Shown here: positions 19,081 through 27,456 of the stretch, in pieces
Layout of the letters: the number at the start of each line of letters is the position of its first letter
Numbering within the stretch: the stretch's first letter is position 1
Source: Clostridiaceae bacterium JG1575
GTDB lineage: Bacteria > Bacillota > Clostridia > Clostridiales > Clostridiaceae
Assembly (NCBI GenBank): GCA_002838815.1
Contig: LQGW01000031.1
Coordinates: 62,001 to 126,000 of the forward strand
Direction of reading: 5' to 3'
Length of the DNA stretch: 64,000 bases
Position numbers and translations under genes: made by a program
The notes under the pieces: generated by a model
Database searches by the model: none
The model's input: the letters and a program-made list of their open reading frames with translations, nothing else
What the model was told of the DNA's origin: nothing

Positions 19081-19797
19081 TTAATCCAACCCGCAGCGGG
19101 CCGCCGCCTGGTCGATAGCCTTGCGACACTTGGCCACGCTTGCTGTGATGCCGCTAGGATCCTTGAACAAAGCAGAAGAAAGCACGATGACGTCGGGATT
19201 ACAGGCGATGAGAGGCTCCATGTTGTCCGAACGCAACCCGCCGTCAATTGCCAGTTCACAGGAGGGGTTCTTCTTATCAATGAGATTGCGAGCACGTCGC
19301 AACAAATCAGGTACGCTCTTGCGCCAGCCCCAATTATCCTTTCCGTCGGTTTCATCCACTCCATGCGTGACGATATGAAGTCGGTCGATGTCGTAGATGG
19401 ACTCCTCCACAAATGAAAGAGGTGTATAGCAGCCCAGCGCAAGCCCCACCTTCATCTGGCGCTCCCGGCACCAATTGATGATGTAAGCAAGCTGCGCCCC
19501 AAGAAAATGCTCCGCCGGCAAAATCAAAAGATTGGCACCGGCCGCTGCAATTTGCTCGATGTATAAAAGATCCATGCTGACAGTATATATGTGGTTTTCA
19601 ATGGGGAGATCCGTATAGGGGCGGATCGCTGATATGATCTGGTGGCCGCCCATGAGCTTCATATTTTGAAGGTCATGCATGTCCGCCGCATCCGAATGGA
19701 TGATGTCGGCCCCGGCCTTAGAGACTTCCGCTACTAGATCCGCAATGTGTCCATAATTTACATGGGCTAAGCCCGCGGCAATTTTAATGTGCTTCAT
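19081..19797 (-). CDS. Ribulose-phosphate 3-epimerase-like protein (divergent)
   Basis: TIM-barrel protein of 238 residues. The metal ligands of the family can be matched: His and Asp in ADIIHSDAADM, His in PIENHIYT, Asp in LAIDGGLRSDN. The usual MDGHFVPN text is replaced by DMHDLQNM, so this is not the housekeeping Rpe but a divergent member, perhaps acting on a hexulose- or other ketose-phosphate as AlsE-type enzymes do. Start ATG 19797 follows GGGGAGGAGC; the frame extends to 19974 without a ribosome site. It lies 88 bases before the fusion hydrolase and 210 bases after the PRD regulator. Confidence 0.83.
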   Translation of the reverse strand: MKHIKIAAGLAHVNYGHIADLVAEVSKAGADIIHSDAADMHDLQNMKLMGGHQIISAIRPYTDLPIENHIYTVSMDLLYIEQIAAAGANLLILPAEHFLGAQLAYIINWCRERQMKVGLALGCYTPLSFVEESIYDIDRLHIVTHGVDETDGKDNWGWRKSVPDLLRRARNLIDKKNPSCELAIDGGLRSDNMEPLIACNPDVIVLSSALFKDPSGITASVAKCRKAIDQAAARCGLD

Positions 19798-20006
19798 TGA
19801 TTTTGCTCCTCCCCACGATGCCTTTTGGCTCCTAAGAGCTGCAAAAAGATTCCTTGGTGTTTGTCTTTGGGTCGGAGGATCCTTGGATTGGGATCGCACA
19901 GGATGCCTCGTCTCTTTTATTCTAGGGGAGGATCCTCCTCCCATCAACCAAAAGAACCTTAGAATCCCTGCCAAATCGATGTGGCAACTATTTCCTAATG
20001 CGCTGC

Positions 20007-21548
20007 TTACGGCTGAATCCTTTGATTTTTTTGAACCAGAACCTGCGAGAGCCGTTTTTTAATTTCCTCAAGAGCGGCGGGTGTCAAAATGCGCCCGATG
20101 GGCACCACCTTGCCGCCTCGACAAAGGGTCCAAGAAAGCGTTGTTAAGATGACATCGGCCCGCGCCGCCATTTCCTCTTGAAAGGTCAGCGGATTTTGAA
20201 TGGCTAGCACCTCCATGCGAGGGAATGTCTCCAAAAGCTGCTCTTTTAAAAGATTGCAACCACCCGGCCCCATATCGCAGATCAAAAGGGCTTGTAGCGG
20301 CACCTGACGGTCAGCCAGCATTCGGACCAAATGAAGGGTCAGATAGCCGATCTCTTCTTCACTGGGCAGTGTATGGTAGCGCGCTTCGATAAAGTGACGT
20401 CCCTCGTAAACGATGCGGTACGCCCTTCGGTATTTCGCGCGGATTTCTCCAAGAAGTGGATTTTCCAAATAAATGCCGTGACGAAAGCGAGTGAGTGAGG
20501 GTAACAAGTGGTCCAATAGAGCGGTTCGGGCGGCAGTGCTCGGTGAAAGATCCTCGCCCAAGGCTAAGGACCAGGCGCCAATCAAAGCATCCGCTAAGTC
20601 TTGTGCCTCTTTTTCCTCTTCTTTTTTTTGCTCGGAGCCCTTTCTTTGGCTGATGCAATACACCTGAATGAAGCGCAGTTCCACTGCAGGCAGCCGTACC
20701 CCGTAATCGTGCTCGATGGCTTTGGCTAAATGAGTTACTTCCTCATAATAGGGCTCCTGCTGCACCCAATGAATAAATTCTTCTGAAAGGGTTACTTCGT
20801 GCCCTTCCCGGAACCTTGAAAAGCTTACGTAACTCAAAATAAGAAGGCTCATAAAGGATTGCACGGACAAATCCTTTAAAAAAGGCTTAGAGGCGCTGCG
20901 CCAAGTCTTGCCAAAGCGAACGACATCTTCCGCCCGAAGAGACAGGCCTGGCACTAATGGCTCTTTCAAGGGAAGGGTTTTATTGCCCAATACCATTTGC
21001 GTTAGCTCCTGCATACGCTGGCTGTTAACGATGAGATCCGTCAAACAATGACGAATGCGCCGCTCCCGGCCCTCAACGCGGATGCCATGATTTTTGGCCC
21101 GATGCACGGAAATCCGGTAACGGCTCAGAAGTGTTTGCACCCCCTCCAAATCCTTTTGAATGGTGGCCGTGCTGACATAGAGTTCTTGGGCTAGGGTATA
21201 CAGTCGAACCTCTTCAGAACTCGATAGGAGCCTTAGGGCCAGCGCCCGTTCCCGCCCCTGGGGGCTTGTATCCCATAGCGAAGAACCTGGATCACCCAGA
21301 GCCTCATGCCTCAAGTGATCCAAAAGTGTTTGCAAATTCACAGAACTTCCAATGAGGCGTACGCCCTGCCCTGTTTTTTTCTCCAAGCAAAGACCAGCCT
21401 CTTGAAGAGCACCCTCCAGAGCCTTTAGATCGTTGCGTAGCGTCTTCTCCGAGACGTCGCAGTGAAAAGCAAGTAGGCGCACTGGAACATAACTGTCTTT
21501 TTTACGCTCCAAGAGATCCAGCAGCGTAGTGAGCCGATTCGTTTTCAA
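20007..21548 (-). CDS. PRD-containing transcriptional regulator (MtlR/LicR/BglG type)
   Basis: A 513-residue regulator: N-terminal winged helices (RLTTLLDLLERKKDSYVPV and VSEKTLRNDLKALE), a second helix-turn-helix (YVSTATIQKDL), two PTS-regulation domains (about 170-400) and a C-terminal EIIB-like domain starting LLICDMGPGGCNLL. Such proteins activate sugar operons when phosphorylated or dephosphorylated by PTS components. No RNA-binding CAT domain is seen, so it is a DNA-binding activator rather than an antiterminator. Start is TTG 21548, 6 bases after GGAGGG; it overlaps the lacZ stop (TTGA), so translation is coupled to lacZ. It likely controls the PTS genes below it. Confidence 0.88.
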   Translation of the reverse strand: MKTNRLTTLLDLLERKKDSYVPVRLLAFHCDVSEKTLRNDLKALEGALQEAGLCLEKKTGQGVRLIGSSVNLQTLLDHLRHEALGDPGSSLWDTSPQGRERALALRLLSSSEEVRLYTLAQELYVSTATIQKDLEGVQTLLSRYRISVHRAKNHGIRVEGRERRIRHCLTDLIVNSQRMQELTQMVLGNKTLPLKEPLVPGLSLRAEDVVRFGKTWRSASKPFLKDLSVQSFMSLLILSYVSFSRFREGHEVTLSEEFIHWVQQEPYYEEVTHLAKAIEHDYGVRLPAVELRFIQVYCISQRKGSEQKKEEEKEAQDLADALIGAWSLALGEDLSPSTAARTALLDHLLPSLTRFRHGIYLENPLLGEIRAKYRRAYRIVYEGRHFIEARYHTLPSEEEIGYLTLHLVRMLADRQVPLQALLICDMGPGGCNLLKEQLLETFPRMEVLAIQNPLTFQEEMAARADVILTTLSWTLCRGGKVVPIGRILTPAALEEIKKRLSQVLVQKNQRIQP

Positions 21549-24520
21549 GACACTCCCTCCTTTGAGAAAGCATGCGCGGGCTGATTTAAAGCAACCGGTC
21601 GTCGCTCCAGACGAAATTGTCCTTGCAAGGCTTCCCCATTGTAGCAAAGCTTTTGAGGAATGGGTGGGCCGCAGGCCGCAGACCCTACTGCGCTCATCCA
21701 AAGATCCAGGTGAAGGAACCACAGGTCCTGCGCTTTCAAGGCCTCTTGTCGCTGAAAGTCGTAGGAAAGCGCCGCCAGGGCTTCGGGCCGCAGAGGTTGC
21801 ACGCAAAAGGAAAACGGGGTGGGTGAGTGCACCAACAGTTCTTCCTCCGGGCTCTTGAGGAGGAGTTCATAGCAGCCTCCCCGACTGCCGCTTTCCTGAG
21901 GCCGAATGTAGGGATGGGGAATCTCACGGATGGCTCGCTCGTGCCAGTCGAACCAAGCGGCTTCTTTTTTATCGGGGTAATTCTCATAGGGCCCTTGGCC
22001 CAGCCAGCGAATCTTTGTAAAGCTCTTTGGGATGGGCACCAAAAGCCCTACCCGCGGAAAATCCAAGCTGGACTCCTCGGGCCCAATCGAAACGGACACC
22101 GCCCAAACCCCGGGGCTCATCGTTGCCTTTAGCTCGCCCGAGAGTAAGTGAACGACTCCTTCCAAATCAAAGCACGCTTGCAAGAAATCCGTCGATTCCC
22201 CTTGGGCCACTTGGACGTTCTTGAGTTTACAGCGAGCCTTATCAAGACCCAAGCGCTCCCAATGGCCCTTTCGGTGAAGGTCATTGTCTGTGGGAGCGCG
22301 ATAGACACAAAACTCCGGCCAAAGGGGCCTTCCCTCTTGGAAAAAGCCCAGGGACTTTTCAGAGAGCCGCCCCCAATCCAAGGGGAGGTTTTTGGCCTCA
22401 AAGAATCCCAGCGTGGGTTGAGGGGCTTCAAAAGCCGGAGCGCTGTAAGCCTCGCGAAATGCCGCCCCGCCGCCCAAGGATTCTTCAAACGTCAGGCGCT
22501 CCTCCCCGTCATAAACCTCTGCCAAAACGTCCATGCCCTGGATCTTGGGCAAGGGGATCCACTGATCGTCCCTTGCCTTGAGCGGCAAAAGGATCTGTTG
22601 CTTTTCCCAAAGAAGGGTGCCTCGAAGGCGGGCCGCGAGACGCAGCGTCAGATTATTTAGGGTTTTAAAGTCCAACCGGCTGGTTGCTCGAAGCCCGCCC
22701 TCCTCAAACGTCAGGGTCACGGGTTCATATACTTTTTGCATTTCATAATAGGCCGGGTGAGGCACACGATCGGGATCCACCAGCCCATCAATGCAGAAAT
22801 TGCCATCGTGGAGGCCCCCGCCAAAGCCTCCACCATAGACGTAATCGCGCCCGTGAGTTTTCGATCTTGGGATCCCGTGATCGGCAAACTCCCAAATAAA
22901 CCCACCGCAAAAGGAATCGTTGGCCCAGCAAAGATCCATGTAGGCGCGCAGATCTCCGGGACCATTGCCCATGGCGTGGCTGTACTCACACAAAATCAAT
23001 GGGCGTGTATTGGTCTCATCCGTAAGATAGACCTTCTCAATCCACTCCGGCGACGGGTACATCCTAGAGTAAAAATCGATGTAGGATAAATCCAGCTCCT
23101 TATGATCCATTCGGCCTTCTTGGGCATTGGGAAAAAAGATCCGCTCGTAGTGGATCAATTCCTTCGTCCTCTCGCGAAGCCATCGGCCCGCCCGGTCGAA
23201 ATTTTGACCGTGCCCTGCCTCATTGCCCAGCGACCAGATGATGACGCAGCTGGCGTTTTTATCTCGCTCATAGAGCCGCTGGATGCGGTCCATAAACGCA
23301 AGAGCAAAGCGGTCGTCCGTTGCGAGAACGTGTCCATCCCCTGTCCCTTCCCAAATCGTTCCGTGGGTCTCGATGTCGGCTTCATTCATCACGTAAAAGC
23401 CCATTTGAGTGGCCAGATCGTACATTCTGGGATCGTTTGGATAATGCGCGGTGCGTAGGGCATTCACGTGGGCTTTTTTCAAAAGGGCAAAGTCCTTTTG
23501 GGTTTGGGCCAAAGAGACACAAGGTCCCCGCGTGGGCCAAAATTCATGACGATTGACGCCTTTGAGCTTGATCGGCCGCCCATTGAGGCAAAGGGTTCGA
23601 TCCCGAATCGCTACGCTACGAAATCCCAAGGTAAACCCAATGTATTCATCCTGAACGCGAAGGACCAGGCGATACCAAACAGGGTCCTCCGCCGACCAAA
23701 GGTTTGCTTGAGCCAGCGTAAAAACCCCTTGCGCCGCCGATGCCATCAAAGGCACCTCTTGCGTCCCTTCACGATAAAGAGCGACCTCTTTGAACTCCGA
23801 AAGGTTTGAAGCCTTAATATGAAGCTCGGCGTTTTTGCCCTCCGCGGGGCAAACGGTCTTTAGGGCGACGTCATGGGGGGCCAAGGGGTGGCGGGTGAGA
23901 AGATAGACGGATCGGAAAAGACCCGACATGCGCCACTTATCCTGGTCCTCCAAATACGTGCCATCGCACCATTTTAATACGGCGAGGCAAATCGTATTCT
24001 CGCCCGGATGCAGAACGTCCGTGACGTCAAATTCGGCCGTCATGTGGCTGCCCTTGGTCATCCCCATCCATCGATCATTGACGTAGACGTAAGCACAGGA
24101 ATCCGCTCCTTCGAGCACCAAAACAACGCGCCGAAGAAGATCCTCGGTGGTGAGGGCCACCCGCCGTTGATAGACTCCTGTGGGATTCTTAATGGGAACG
24201 CGCGGCGGGACAAACGGAATGGGATAGCGTTGATTGAGATAGACCGGAGGATCCGTATCTTTCGCCTCGATCTGCCACGCCCCGGGAACGGAAATAACTT
24301 GATCAAAAATCAGTTGCGAAGGCTGAAGCGTCACTAGATCCTCCGGGGATTCAAAAAATGCAAAATCCCAAGGGCCGTTGAGATCCTTAAAATAAGCAGA
24401 TGCTTCTCTAGGGGCGTGGATGGCTTTGTCAAGACACTCATAAGGAACGTAGTAAGCTCTGGGGGCCATACGGCCGCAGTGCTGAATGTTGGGATCTTCC
24501 CAAAGCTTTGGGGTAAGCAT
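21545..24520 (-). CDS. lacZ: Beta-galactosidase, GH2 family (LacZ-like)
   Basis: Large cytoplasmic glycosidase of 991 residues that splits lactose or other beta-galactosides. Domains follow LacZ: jelly-roll (PVYLNQRYPIPF, DKWRMSGLFRSVYLL), immunoglobulin-like linker, TIM barrel with VNRHEFWP, acid/base Glu in IWSLGNEAGHG and nucleophile Glu in LCEYSHAMGNGPG, and a C-terminal Bgal_small domain (YRAPTDNDL, GQGPYENYPDKK). No signal peptide. I start at ATG 24520 behind GGAAAGGAG; ATG 24568 is an alternative. It is divergent from mglB, which imports galactose. Its coupling to the PRD regulator gene suggests that it belongs to the PTS block as well. Confidence 0.95.
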   Translation of the reverse strand: MLTPKLWEDPNIQHCGRMAPRAYYVPYECLDKAIHAPREASAYFKDLNGPWDFAFFESPEDLVTLQPSQLIFDQVISVPGAWQIEAKDTDPPVYLNQRYPIPFVPPRVPIKNPTGVYQRRVALTTEDLLRRVVLVLEGADSCAYVYVNDRWMGMTKGSHMTAEFDVTDVLHPGENTICLAVLKWCDGTYLEDQDKWRMSGLFRSVYLLTRHPLAPHDVALKTVCPAEGKNAELHIKASNLSEFKEVALYREGTQEVPLMASAAQGVFTLAQANLWSAEDPVWYRLVLRVQDEYIGFTLGFRSVAIRDRTLCLNGRPIKLKGVNRHEFWPTRGPCVSLAQTQKDFALLKKAHVNALRTAHYPNDPRMYDLATQMGFYVMNEADIETHGTIWEGTGDGHVLATDDRFALAFMDRIQRLYERDKNASCVIIWSLGNEAGHGQNFDRAGRWLRERTKELIHYERIFFPNAQEGRMDHKELDLSYIDFYSRMYPSPEWIEKVYLTDETNTRPLILCEYSHAMGNGPGDLRAYMDLCWANDSFCGGFIWEFADHGIPRSKTHGRDYVYGGGFGGGLHDGNFCIDGLVDPDRVPHPAYYEMQKVYEPVTLTFEEGGLRATSRLDFKTLNNLTLRLAARLRGTLLWEKQQILLPLKARDDQWIPLPKIQGMDVLAEVYDGEERLTFEESLGGGAAFREAYSAPAFEAPQPTLGFFEAKNLPLDWGRLSEKSLGFFQEGRPLWPEFCVYRAPTDNDLHRKGHWERLGLDKARCKLKNVQVAQGESTDFLQACFDLEGVVHLLSGELKATMSPGVWAVSVSIGPEESSLDFPRVGLLVPIPKSFTKIRWLGQGPYENYPDKKEAAWFDWHERAIREIPHPYIRPQESGSRGGCYELLLKSPEEELLVHSPTPFSFCVQPLRPEALAALSYDFQRQEALKAQDLWFLHLDLWMSAVGSAACGPPIPQKLCYNGEALQGQFRLERRPVALNQPAHAFSKEGVS

Positions 24521-24709
24521 CGGCATCTCCTTTCCGGCATGGGGGGCGTTTAGTAAATTGGATGGCATTTTCCCGGCAATTTCCCGGCTGTTTTCTTCAT
24601 TTTACGCTCATCGCGCTCCTTGTGCGAAGCCGAACCCCCCCTCTTGTTGAAATATAGCAAATAGGCAACGGATTCCATTGAAAATTCTTCCTGCATTATG
24701 GATTTTAAC

Positions 24710-24719
24710 GAATCGATTC
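24710..24719. promoter_or_regulatory. Candidate LacI-family operator in the lacZ-mglB divergent region
   Basis: GAATCGATTC is a perfect palindrome with a central CG, the shape common in LacI/GalR operators. It sits midway in the 304-bp region between lacZ and mglB; the LacI-family regulator at 33204 is the natural candidate to bind. Confidence 0.4.
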
Positions 24720-24758
24720 CATAAATTGATAAAAGTACAAAAATCTCCTTTTTCCACT

Positions 24759-24794
24759 GAAACCGTTGCGTTTTCCAAATTCAAGGGGTAAACT
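24759..24794 (+). promoter_or_regulatory. Promoter of the mgl-gal operon with overlapping dyad
   Basis: TTGCGT (24766-24771), 17-base spacer, TAAACT (24789-24794). An imperfect dyad GAAACCGTTGCGTTTTC (24759-24775) covers the -35 box, as expected for a repressor site. The mglB start is about 30 bases after the -10 box. Confidence 0.5.
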
Positions 24795-24824
24795 TTTAGT
24801 AAAATAAACCCTTGGAGGGATTCC

Positions 24825-25859
24825 ATGAACAAGAAAATCATTTCCAGTGTACTCGTTGCGGCCATGGCTGTCACCATGGTGGGCTGCCAGCAGAACAAAC
24901 CCGGCAGCGGGGATGCAAAGCTCCCCGCCGTAGGCGCAACCATCTACAAGTATGACGACAACTTCATGTCCTTTGTCCGCACACAGATGGCTAAAAAAGC
25001 AGAAAAGAAACTCGCTTTGACCATCAGTGATGCGCAAAACGACCAAGCCAAGCTCAACGAATTGGTGGACGGCTACATCTCCAAAGGCGTAAAGGCTTTG
25101 GACATCAACCTCGTAACCCCCCAGGCTGCTTCCGCCATCATCGACAAAGCCAAGCCCAAGAACCTTCCCGTCATTTTCTTCAATAAGGAACCCGATGAAG
25201 CAGCATTAAATTCCTACGACAAAGCATATTATGTAGGAACGCGCTCTTCAGAGTCGGGAGAACTGCAAGGAAAACTCGTAGCGGAACAGTGGAAGAAGCA
25301 CCCTGAGTGGGACCGCAACAAGGATGGCATCATGCAATACGTCATGCTTAAAGGTGAGCCCGGACATCCCGATGCCGAAGCCCGCACCAAGTTCTCCGTA
25401 GAGAGCATCACCAAGGACGGCATCAAGGTCCAGCAGATGGAACTTCAAGCCGCCAACTGGGATACCGCAAAGGCAAAGGATATCGTAGATGCCTGGATCT
25501 CCAAGCACGGCAACAAGATTGAATTCGTCATCGCCAACAACGACGCCATGGCTCTTGGCGCTTTGGCCGCTTTGGAAGCTGCCGGCTTCAAAGGCGAAAA
25601 AGCCATCCCCATCGTCGGCGTGGACGCCATCCCCGATGCGTTAACGAAGATTGAAAACGGCGAAATGGTCGGAACCGTCCTTAATGATGCCGGAAACCAA
25701 GCGCAAGCCGTCATTGATCTGACCCTCAACCTCATTAACGGAAAAGCCCCCACGGATGGCACCAACTGGAAGCTCGAAGGCAAGGCGGTTCGTGTTCCCT
25801 ACAAAGCCATTACCAAGGACAACTTGAAAGAAGCTAAGGATTCCTACGGAATCAAATAG
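24825..25859 (+). CDS. mglB: Galactose/glucose ABC transporter, substrate-binding lipoprotein
   Basis: Periplasmic-binding-protein-like lipoprotein, 344 residues. The signal peptide ends in the lipobox VTMVGC with lipid Cys21. The family's calcium-binding loop is visible as DRNKDGIMQY, and sugar-site regions match MglB (NNDAMALGALAAL, PIVGVDAIPDAL). It captures galactose or glucose outside the cell and hands it to MglA/MglC. ATG 24825 follows TTGGAGGGA. It is the first gene of a plus-strand operon reaching galM; a hairpin after it probably raises its mRNA level above the membrane components. Confidence 0.94.
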   Translation: MNKKIISSVLVAAMAVTMVGCQQNKPGSGDAKLPAVGATIYKYDDNFMSFVRTQMAKKAEKKLALTISDAQNDQAKLNELVDGYISKGVKALDINLVTPQAASAIIDKAKPKNLPVIFFNKEPDEAALNSYDKAYYVGTRSSESGELQGKLVAEQWKKHPEWDRNKDGIMQYVMLKGEPGHPDAEARTKFSVESITKDGIKVQQMELQAANWDTAKAKDIVDAWISKHGNKIEFVIANNDAMALGALAALEAAGFKGEKAIPIVGVDAIPDALTKIENGEMVGTVLNDAGNQAQAVIDLTLNLINGKAPTDGTNWKLEGKAVRVPYKAITKDNLKEAKDSYGIK

Positions 25860-25894
25860 CCCTTCTGGGACGATTACAACCATTCGAACGCAGC

Positions 25895-25924
25895 AAAGAG
25901 TGCATAGTTTCTATGCACTCTTTT
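25895..25924 (+). terminator. Intercistronic hairpin between mglB and mglA
   Basis: A perfect 13-bp stem with a TTT loop (25895-25907 with 25911-25923) and a short T tail. It lies just before the mglA ribosome site and may act as a partial terminator or an mRNA stabiliser for mglB. Confidence 0.7.
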
Positions 25925-25942
25925 CAAAAGAAAGGAATCACT

Positions 25943-27439
25943 ATGGCAGAAAACTACATTCTGGAAATGCTGGGCGTTGAGAAGACCTTCCCGGGCGTAC
26001 GCGCCTTGGATGGGGTTAATCTGCGGATCCGCCCAGGCACCGTCCATGCCCTCATGGGTGAAAATGGCGCCGGAAAATCGACCCTGATGAAGTGCCTATT
26101 TGGAATCTACAAGATGGATCAAGGCAGCATCCGCTTTGATGGGAAGGATGTCACCATCAAAAATTCCCTCGACGCCCTCAATCAAGGCATCTCCATGGTG
26201 CATCAGGAATTAAACCAGGTTCGCAGCACCCGGATTTTAGACAATATTTGGCTGGGACGATTTCCGAAAAAGGGACTGTTCGTGGATGAGCAAAAAATGC
26301 TCAAAGACACTCAAGAAATCTTCTCGAACCTTGGCATTTCCCTAGATCCCCGGCAAAAAACCAAAACGTTGCCGGTCTCCCAAGCGCAAATGGTGGAAAT
26401 CGCCAAAGCTGTCTCCTATCATTCCAAGCTGATCGTCATGGACGAACCCACTTCTTCCTTGACCCAGCGGGAAGTAGACCAGCTCTTTCGCATCATCCGG
26501 GAACTCAAAAAACAAAACGTCGCCATCATCTATATTTCCCACAAAATGGATGAAATCCGTGAAATCTCCGATGAAGTGACCATCATGCGTGACGGCCACT
26601 GGATCTGCACGCAACCCATTGAAAAACTCTCCACCAACGACATCGTCCGCCTCATGGTGGGACGCTCCTTGGATAACCGCTTTCCGGAAGTGGCTTATGA
26701 ACGGGGCGAAAAAATCCTTGAAGTCGAGCATTTGACCGCTGTAGCGCCCGATTCCATCAAGGATGTTACCTTCGATCTTTATCGCGGCGAAATTCTCGGG
26801 GTCGCAGGTCTTGTGGGCAGCAAGCGCACCGACCTTTTGGAGTGCCTCTTCGGCGATCGGCGCATCGCATCGGGCACATTGAAAAAAGATGGAACCATCA
26901 TTACGAACAAAAACCCCCGCCAGGCCAAGGGGCATGGTTTTGCCATGGTCACCGAGGAACGCAGGGCCACCGGCATTTTCGGAGAAATGAGCGTTGGCTT
27001 CAACTCCGTGATCGCCAACATCCGTAAGTACAAAAAAGGACCCTTCGTGTTTGACGGTCCCATGGATGAAGATACCAAGCGCGTCATCACCTCCATGAAA
27101 GTGAAAACCCCCTCCAAAAATACCAAGATTCGTTCCCTCTCGGGGGGCAATCAGCAAAAGGTCATCATCGGCCGCTGGCTGCTCACGGACCCTGATATTC
27201 TCCTCATGGATGAACCCACCCGGGGCATCGATGTGGGGGCGAAATATGAAATTTATCAGATCATGCAAGAAATGGCCCGAGAAGGCAAATCCGTCGTGAT
27301 GGTCTCCTCGGAGATGCCCGAAATCCTTGGGGTTTCCGACCGCATCCTCGTCATGAGCAACGGTCGTTTGGCCGGCATTTTGAATAAAAAAGACGCAACG
27401 CAGGAACAGATCATGGAACTGTCTGCGAAATATCTGTAG
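25943..27439 (+). CDS. mglA: Galactose ABC transporter, ATP-binding protein
   Basis: Double ATPase of 498 residues, typical of MglA/RbsA. The first half carries Walker A GENGAGKST, signature LPVSQAQMVEIAKA (degenerate) and Walker B LIVMDEPTSSL; the second half has a degenerate Walker A (GLVGSKRTDLLE), signature SLSGGNQQKVIIGRWL and DILLMDEPTRGID. It drives uptake through MglC. Start is ATG 25943 behind AAAGGAATC; an upstream in-frame ATG at 25913 lies within the hairpin and has no ribosome site. Confidence 0.94.
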   Translation: MAENYILEMLGVEKTFPGVRALDGVNLRIRPGTVHALMGENGAGKSTLMKCLFGIYKMDQGSIRFDGKDVTIKNSLDALNQGISMVHQELNQVRSTRILDNIWLGRFPKKGLFVDEQKMLKDTQEIFSNLGISLDPRQKTKTLPVSQAQMVEIAKAVSYHSKLIVMDEPTSSLTQREVDQLFRIIRELKKQNVAIIYISHKMDEIREISDEVTIMRDGHWICTQPIEKLSTNDIVRLMVGRSLDNRFPEVAYERGEKILEVEHLTAVAPDSIKDVTFDLYRGEILGVAGLVGSKRTDLLECLFGDRRIASGTLKKDGTIITNKNPRQAKGHGFAMVTEERRATGIFGEMSVGFNSVIANIRKYKKGPFVFDGPMDEDTKRVITSMKVKTPSKNTKIRSLSGGNQQKVIIGRWLLTDPDILLMDEPTRGIDVGAKYEIYQIMQEMAREGKSVVMVSSEMPEILGVSDRILVMSNGRLAGILNKKDATQEQIMELSAKYL

Positions 27440-27456
27440 TGAGTTAGGAGAAAACG

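Noticed and set aside
24751-24780. CcpA catabolite-repression site before mglB
   Set aside because: The text TGAAACCGTTGCGT differs from the cre consensus at three conserved positions.
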